From assembly GCA_007129635.1 (NCBI GenBank), contig SKVE01000171.1, positions 1-10,116 on the forward strand: a stretch of 10,116 bases of DNA, in the 5' to 3' direction. Both the position numbers and the translations under genes were made by a program. Numbering within the stretch: position 1 is the stretch's first letter; each line of letters begins with the position of its first letter. Source of the stretch: Planctomycetaceae bacterium (lineage in GTDB: Bacteria > Planctomycetota > Planctomycetia > Pirellulales > Pirellulaceae). The notes beneath the pieces were generated by a model. That model made no database searches. It saw only the letters and a program-made list of their open reading frames with translations, and was not told the origin of the DNA. Positions 7,315-10,116 of the stretch are shown piece by piece.

Positions 7315-7827
7315 ATGATCGACCCGAAACAGCATTCAGAGAACCGCGGCTTATTGGAATCGATGTTGCGCTATATTCCCGGTTTTCGAGGATACCTGGA
7401 AAAAGATTATCGTCAGGAGAGCGACTACTTGCTCCGCAAGTCGATGGCCGACCGCTTGCAGCGCAGCAAGCAGGGCTTGGACGATTTCCTGCTGCAGATG
7501 GTCAACGCCGGTCAATTGGATCGGTTGGCCGACGGCGATCGGGCCAAGAATCGGCTGGATCGGTTGATCCTAAAAATGCGGGCCGCCGTTCGCGGCTACA
7601 GCGGTTTTTTCGACTATGTCCGCGTCGACATGGCCCTGCTGGACCGCGTTTACGAGCATGACATGGCGATGGTCCAGGAAGTCGAAACGCTGGGTACGGC
7701 CATCGAACAACTGGCGGCCAAGCCCGATCCGGCCTCGGCATCGATCGCCGATCTCCTGCAACGCATCGACTCGGTGGAACAACGCTTCGATCAACGCGGC
7801 AAGCTGCTCGAAGGGCTGGGTTCGTGA
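7315..7827 (+). CDS. Conserved-looking helical protein of unknown function
   Basis: I do not recognise a function. The 170-residue product is charged, soluble-looking and almost entirely helical by pattern, with no signal peptide or membrane segment. An N-terminal block reads IPGFRGYLEKDYRQESDYLL (21-40), a middle block LDRLILKMRAAVRGYSGFFD (81-100), then RVDMALLDRVYEHD (103-116); the C-terminal third looks like a coiled coil. The IPG-GY and GYSGFF blocks look like a family signature. I vaguely associate such proteins with SPFH or zinc-ribbon gene neighbours, but none is present here. GGAGG nine bases before the ATG makes the start convincing. It converges with flhB, the two stops 76 bases apart, and I see no clear terminator between them. 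Confidence 0.75.
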   Translation: MIDPKQHSENRGLLESMLRYIPGFRGYLEKDYRQESDYLLRKSMADRLQRSKQGLDDFLLQMVNAGQLDRLADGDRAKNRLDRLILKMRAAVRGYSGFFDYVRVDMALLDRVYEHDMAMVQEVETLGTAIEQLAAKPDPASASIADLLQRIDSVEQRFDQRGKLLEGLGS

Positions 7828-7903
7828 ATCCCGACCCCTTCTGCAAAGGCGAAGCGAAATCGTGCGCGGGCTCTCCCGTCGCTGCGATCGCCAGACGGCA
7901 GCT

Positions 7904-8974
7904 TTACCTATCCGTTTTGGCGAAGACCGCTGGCGGCAGATCCGCGAACATGCGGGCCACGGCGGGATACATGTCGGCCGGCAGCACCCGGCCCACGAGC
8001 ACGCGGCGGTGCATTTCGCGGGTCAGTTTTCGGTCGTCCATGATCCATTTCCCATGCCGTTGAGCCAACCGATAGATCTCGACGGCCGTCGGACCGGCTC
8101 CTTTCACCAGCACTTGGGGCGCGGGCATCGTGGCGGGGTCGTACCGCAGAGCGACGGCCAGGGAAGTTCCGGCGATCAGAACCAGATCCGCCTGAGCGAC
8201 TTCCGCGTCGATCGCTTGTTGGGCAAGTTGATGGCGATGTTGCCGCCGTTGCTGGGCTTGGGTCGAGCCCTTTCGTTCTTCGCGAGAGGCTTCGCGTTGT
8301 TGGTCCTCGGTCATCCACAATCGCCGCTCGTGGTGCCAGCGTTGGAGCGCAAAGTCGGCCAGGGCCAATACGGCGGCCACCGCCAGCAATCGCACGGCGA
8401 CGTTGCTCAGGATCGCAGCCCCACCGACCGCCAGGTGCTGCAAGTTGCCGACGCCCAGCCCTAGGATTTCCACACGCAAATTCCACATGCTGCTGCCCGC
8501 GACCCCCAACATGGCCGCCAGTTTCAACAGCCCCCATCCGGTTCGCATCCAGTTGTCGATGGCTACCAGCCGCTGCAGGTTGTTGATCGGATTCAGACGC
8601 TGGGGATCGCAGGCAATCTTGTTGGGCACCAACAGCATGCCGAACTGCCCCACCTGAGAAATCACGGCGGCCAACCACAGCACGGCCAGGACGGGCAATA
8701 ACACCGCTCCCATCTGCAGGAACGTCTGACGTCCCAGTTCGACGGCCGCCAGCGGATCGGCGCCGATCGAAACCTGTCCACTGAGATGCGAGGTCGCCAC
8801 ACCGCTGATCCAAGACGACAGATCGTTGCGTTGGATCCACAGCACGGCCAGTCCCGCCACCAGTACCGCGACCGCGACCACGTCCCGGCTGCGAGCCACT
8901 TGGCCCTGTTGTCGAACCTGCTGGCGCCGCTGGGGGGTCGGTGGATGGATCTTGTCGCCCGAGGTGCCACTCAT
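7904..8974 (-). CDS. flhB: Flagellar export protein FlhB lacking the NPTH autocleavage motif
   Basis: FlhB is the inner-membrane switch protein of the flagellar type III export apparatus. This 356-residue product fits the family: TPQRRQQVRQQGQVARSRD at 13-31, four hydrophobic segments (about 32-47, 86-107, 146-164, 183-207), the linker region from about 212, and a C-terminal domain with VALRYDPATMPAPQVLVKGAG (274-294). In canonical FlhB the domain self-cleaves between Asn and Pro of NPTH, which switches export from hook to filament proteins. Here the aligned residues are AGTS (268-271), so cleavage should not happen by that chemistry. The gene follows fliR by nine bases in the same frame. The FliR stop just upstream forces the ATG at 8974; GGAGGTGA (8995-8988) is rather far from it. 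It is the last gene of the visible fliQ-fliR-flhB run. Confidence 0.92.
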   Translation of the reverse strand: MSGTSGDKIHPPTPQRRQQVRQQGQVARSRDVVAVAVLVAGLAVLWIQRNDLSSWISGVATSHLSGQVSIGADPLAAVELGRQTFLQMGAVLLPVLAVLWLAAVISQVGQFGMLLVPNKIACDPQRLNPINNLQRLVAIDNWMRTGWGLLKLAAMLGVAGSSMWNLRVEILGLGVGNLQHLAVGGAAILSNVAVRLLAVAAVLALADFALQRWHHERRLWMTEDQQREASREERKGSTQAQQRRQHRHQLAQQAIDAEVAQADLVLIAGTSLAVALRYDPATMPAPQVLVKGAGPTAVEIYRLAQRHGKWIMDDRKLTREMHRRVLVGRVLPADMYPAVARMFADLPPAVFAKTDR

Positions 8975-8983
8975 GGTCGCTGA

Positions 8984-9787
8984 TCAATCACCTCCGGCGA
9001 TGCCTGACAACGGGTCAGGCGCCGATTGAATCGCTTGGTAGACCGCCGCCAACGTGGCTTCGGCATGATCCTGGAAGATCCATGTGACACCGCCCAGCGT
9101 CAGGAAGATCATCGCCATGGCGACGGTCATATTCAGAGGAAAGCCCCAAGACAGGGTGTGGATCTGGGGGACGAGCCGATTGACGGCGCCCAGGACCAGT
9201 GCACTGATCAGCAACGCCACCAAGACCGGCGCACTGACTCGCAGTGCCAATTCGAAGCTGCCTGCCACCACCTGCTGCAGCGTTGTGAGCAGCCCATCAG
9301 AAAAACCGACTCGCCCAGGCGGCATCCACTGGAACGTATCCAGCAGGGCGGCAAGAACCTGGCGATGGCCACCCGTCAGCAGGAATGCCGCGACGCCGGT
9401 CAACTCGAACAACTTGCCAAACCCTGTCGATGCATGACCACTGGCCGGATCGATCGCTTCGGCCAGCGACATGCCACTCATCTGCCCGATCCATTGTCCG
9501 CCAGCCTGCAGGCCGGCAACCAAAAGAACGACCGTCGCCCCCAGCATCAAGCCCAAGACGGCCTCGCGACAGGCGGCGCTGAGCAATTCCCAGGGTTCGT
9601 CCAGCAGTCCCACCACCGCAGACGGTTCCGTGATCGGCGCGATCATCAGGGCAATGGCCAGTGTCAACAGACCGCGAGCGACCCACGATGTCCGCGCACA
9701 GACAAACAGCGGGGCGACCAGCACCAGGCCGCCGATGCGAATCGCGACCAGCAGAAACGCCAAAAAATGCCCCGGATCGATAGGCAC
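8984..9787 (-). CDS. fliR: Flagellar biosynthesis protein FliR
   Basis: FliR is an integral membrane subunit of the FliP-FliQ-FliR export gate at the core of the flagellar type III secretion system. The 267-residue length is typical. Family features are FLLVAIRIGGLVLVAPLF near the N-terminus, REAVLGLMLGATVVLLVAG (about 74-92), QMSGMSLAEAIDP, and further hydrophobic helices to residue 240. The start is a GTG at 9787: an in-frame TGA lies two codons upstream, and AGGAG (9800-9796) sits eight bases before the GTG. An ATG at 9794 is in another frame. fliQ ends 16 bases upstream and flhB follows after nine bases, so the three genes look like one operon. Confidence 0.93.
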   Translation of the reverse strand: MPIDPGHFLAFLLVAIRIGGLVLVAPLFVCARTSWVARGLLTLAIALMIAPITEPSAVVGLLDEPWELLSAACREAVLGLMLGATVVLLVAGLQAGGQWIGQMSGMSLAEAIDPASGHASTGFGKLFELTGVAAFLLTGGHRQVLAALLDTFQWMPPGRVGFSDGLLTTLQQVVAGSFELALRVSAPVLVALLISALVLGAVNRLVPQIHTLSWGFPLNMTVAMAMIFLTLGGVTWIFQDHAEATLAAVYQAIQSAPDPLSGIAGGD

Positions 9788-9803
9788 CGCTCATGCTCCT
9801 GAA

Positions 9804-10079
9804 TCACTGGCCGATGATCGTCATGGGAATGTCGCTGATCAGCATTTGTGAATACTCGACCAACCGTGCGAGCAGCCAGGGCAGTAGCAACGCCATGGCG
9901 GCCATCATCGCCACGATCTTGGGCACCAGCGAGATCGTCGCGTCCTGGATCTGCGTCAGCGTCTGGAGGATTCCGATCCCGAAAGCGACGATCAGCCCCA
10001 CCGCCAAGATCGGCGATCCCAGCATCAACGCGATCAGCATCGCCTGGCGGCCCAGATCGATGGCTTGTTCCATGGGCAT
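9804..10079 (-). CDS. fliQ: Flagellar biosynthesis protein FliQ
   Basis: FliQ is a small two-helix membrane subunit of the flagellar type III export gate, assembling with FliP and FliR. The product is 91 residues (family about 89) with hydrophobic helices at about 14-38 and 52-72. Between them lies LQTLTQIQDATISLVPKI, the conserved loop of the family. The ATG at 10079 has GGAGAAG seven bases upstream; an ATG at 10073 is a near alternative, and an in-frame GTG at 10103 would add an unlikely basic extension. It heads the visible fliQ-fliR-flhB order; fliP would be expected just beyond the right edge. Confidence 0.92.
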   Translation of the reverse strand: MPMEQAIDLGRQAMLIALMLGSPILAVGLIVAFGIGILQTLTQIQDATISLVPKIVAMMAAMALLLPWLLARLVEYSQMLISDIPMTIIGQ

Positions 10080-10116
10080 GGTAGATCTTCTCCGAAGGAT
10101 CACGTGTACGGAACAA

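Noticed and set aside
7876..7902. Short complementary segments between the convergent 7315-7827 gene and flhB, considered as a terminator
   Set aside because: Only 5-base stems with alternative pairings and no T run on either strand; not convincing.
7908..8987. Second minus-strand open frame overlapping flhB
   Set aside because: It is an out-of-frame reading of flhB, very Arg/Gly-rich with no membrane helices. The flhB frame carries the family motifs.
9026..9802. Plus-strand open frame (258 codons) opposite fliR
   Set aside because: It is a Gln/Arg/His-rich antisense shadow; fliR on the minus strand has the expected membrane helices and motifs.
10100..10116. Possible 3' end of fliP upstream of fliQ
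   Set aside because: One minus-strand frame ends in TGA at 10102-10100 and is open to the edge, but only four codons are visible, too few to identify a gene.

Overview
This GC-rich window reads as a chromosomal segment from a planctomycete, probably of the Pirellula/Rhodopirellula type. I base this on three things: a long PilM protein with a fused C-terminal part, a GH38-like protein of a sort I associate with that phylum, and TTGGTCA-type heptamer and GGGGTCGGGAGTC-type inverted repeats. The placement is inference from remembered family resemblance, not from a search. I see no phage, insertion sequence, CRISPR or RNA gene.

Layout. 1-2040 (minus): a pilM-type type IV pilus gene that runs off the left edge. 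It carries an actin-like PilM domain, a PilN-like NLLP motif, one membrane helix and a PilN-like periplasmic part. 2041-2535: a divergent intergenic region with a good sigma-70-like promoter for pilM, a palindrome over its -10 box, a possible opposing promoter, a terminator-like hairpin with a T run and a second strong hairpin. 2536-5436 (plus): a large GH38-like alpha-mannosidase-family protein whose expected zinc ligands and nucleophile look substituted. 5464-5498: five tandem heptamers whose last copy supplies the start codon of a small BFD-like [2Fe-2S] protein (5492-5815). 5832-6998 (plus): bioF, 8-amino-7-oxononanoate synthase of biotin synthesis. 6999-7314: an intergenic region with a perfect 18-bp inverted repeat. 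7315-7827 (plus): a conserved-looking helical protein of unknown function. 7904-10079 (minus): fliQ-fliR-flhB, inner-membrane components of the flagellar type III export gate, converging on the unknown gene.

How the genes work together. The two minus-strand blocks belong to cell-surface machines, a type IV pilus and a flagellum. The plus-strand genes between them form a loose same-direction run (GH38-like, [2Fe-2S] protein, bioF) with short gaps, which may be co-transcribed but share no obvious pathway.

The strongest leads are: FlhB with AGTS in place of the autocleavage motif NPTH; the single-chain PilM-PilN arrangement; the GH38-like protein with a degraded metal site; and the heptamer array, which builds a chain of five-codon mini-ORFs ending in an ATGA overlap with a real gene start.
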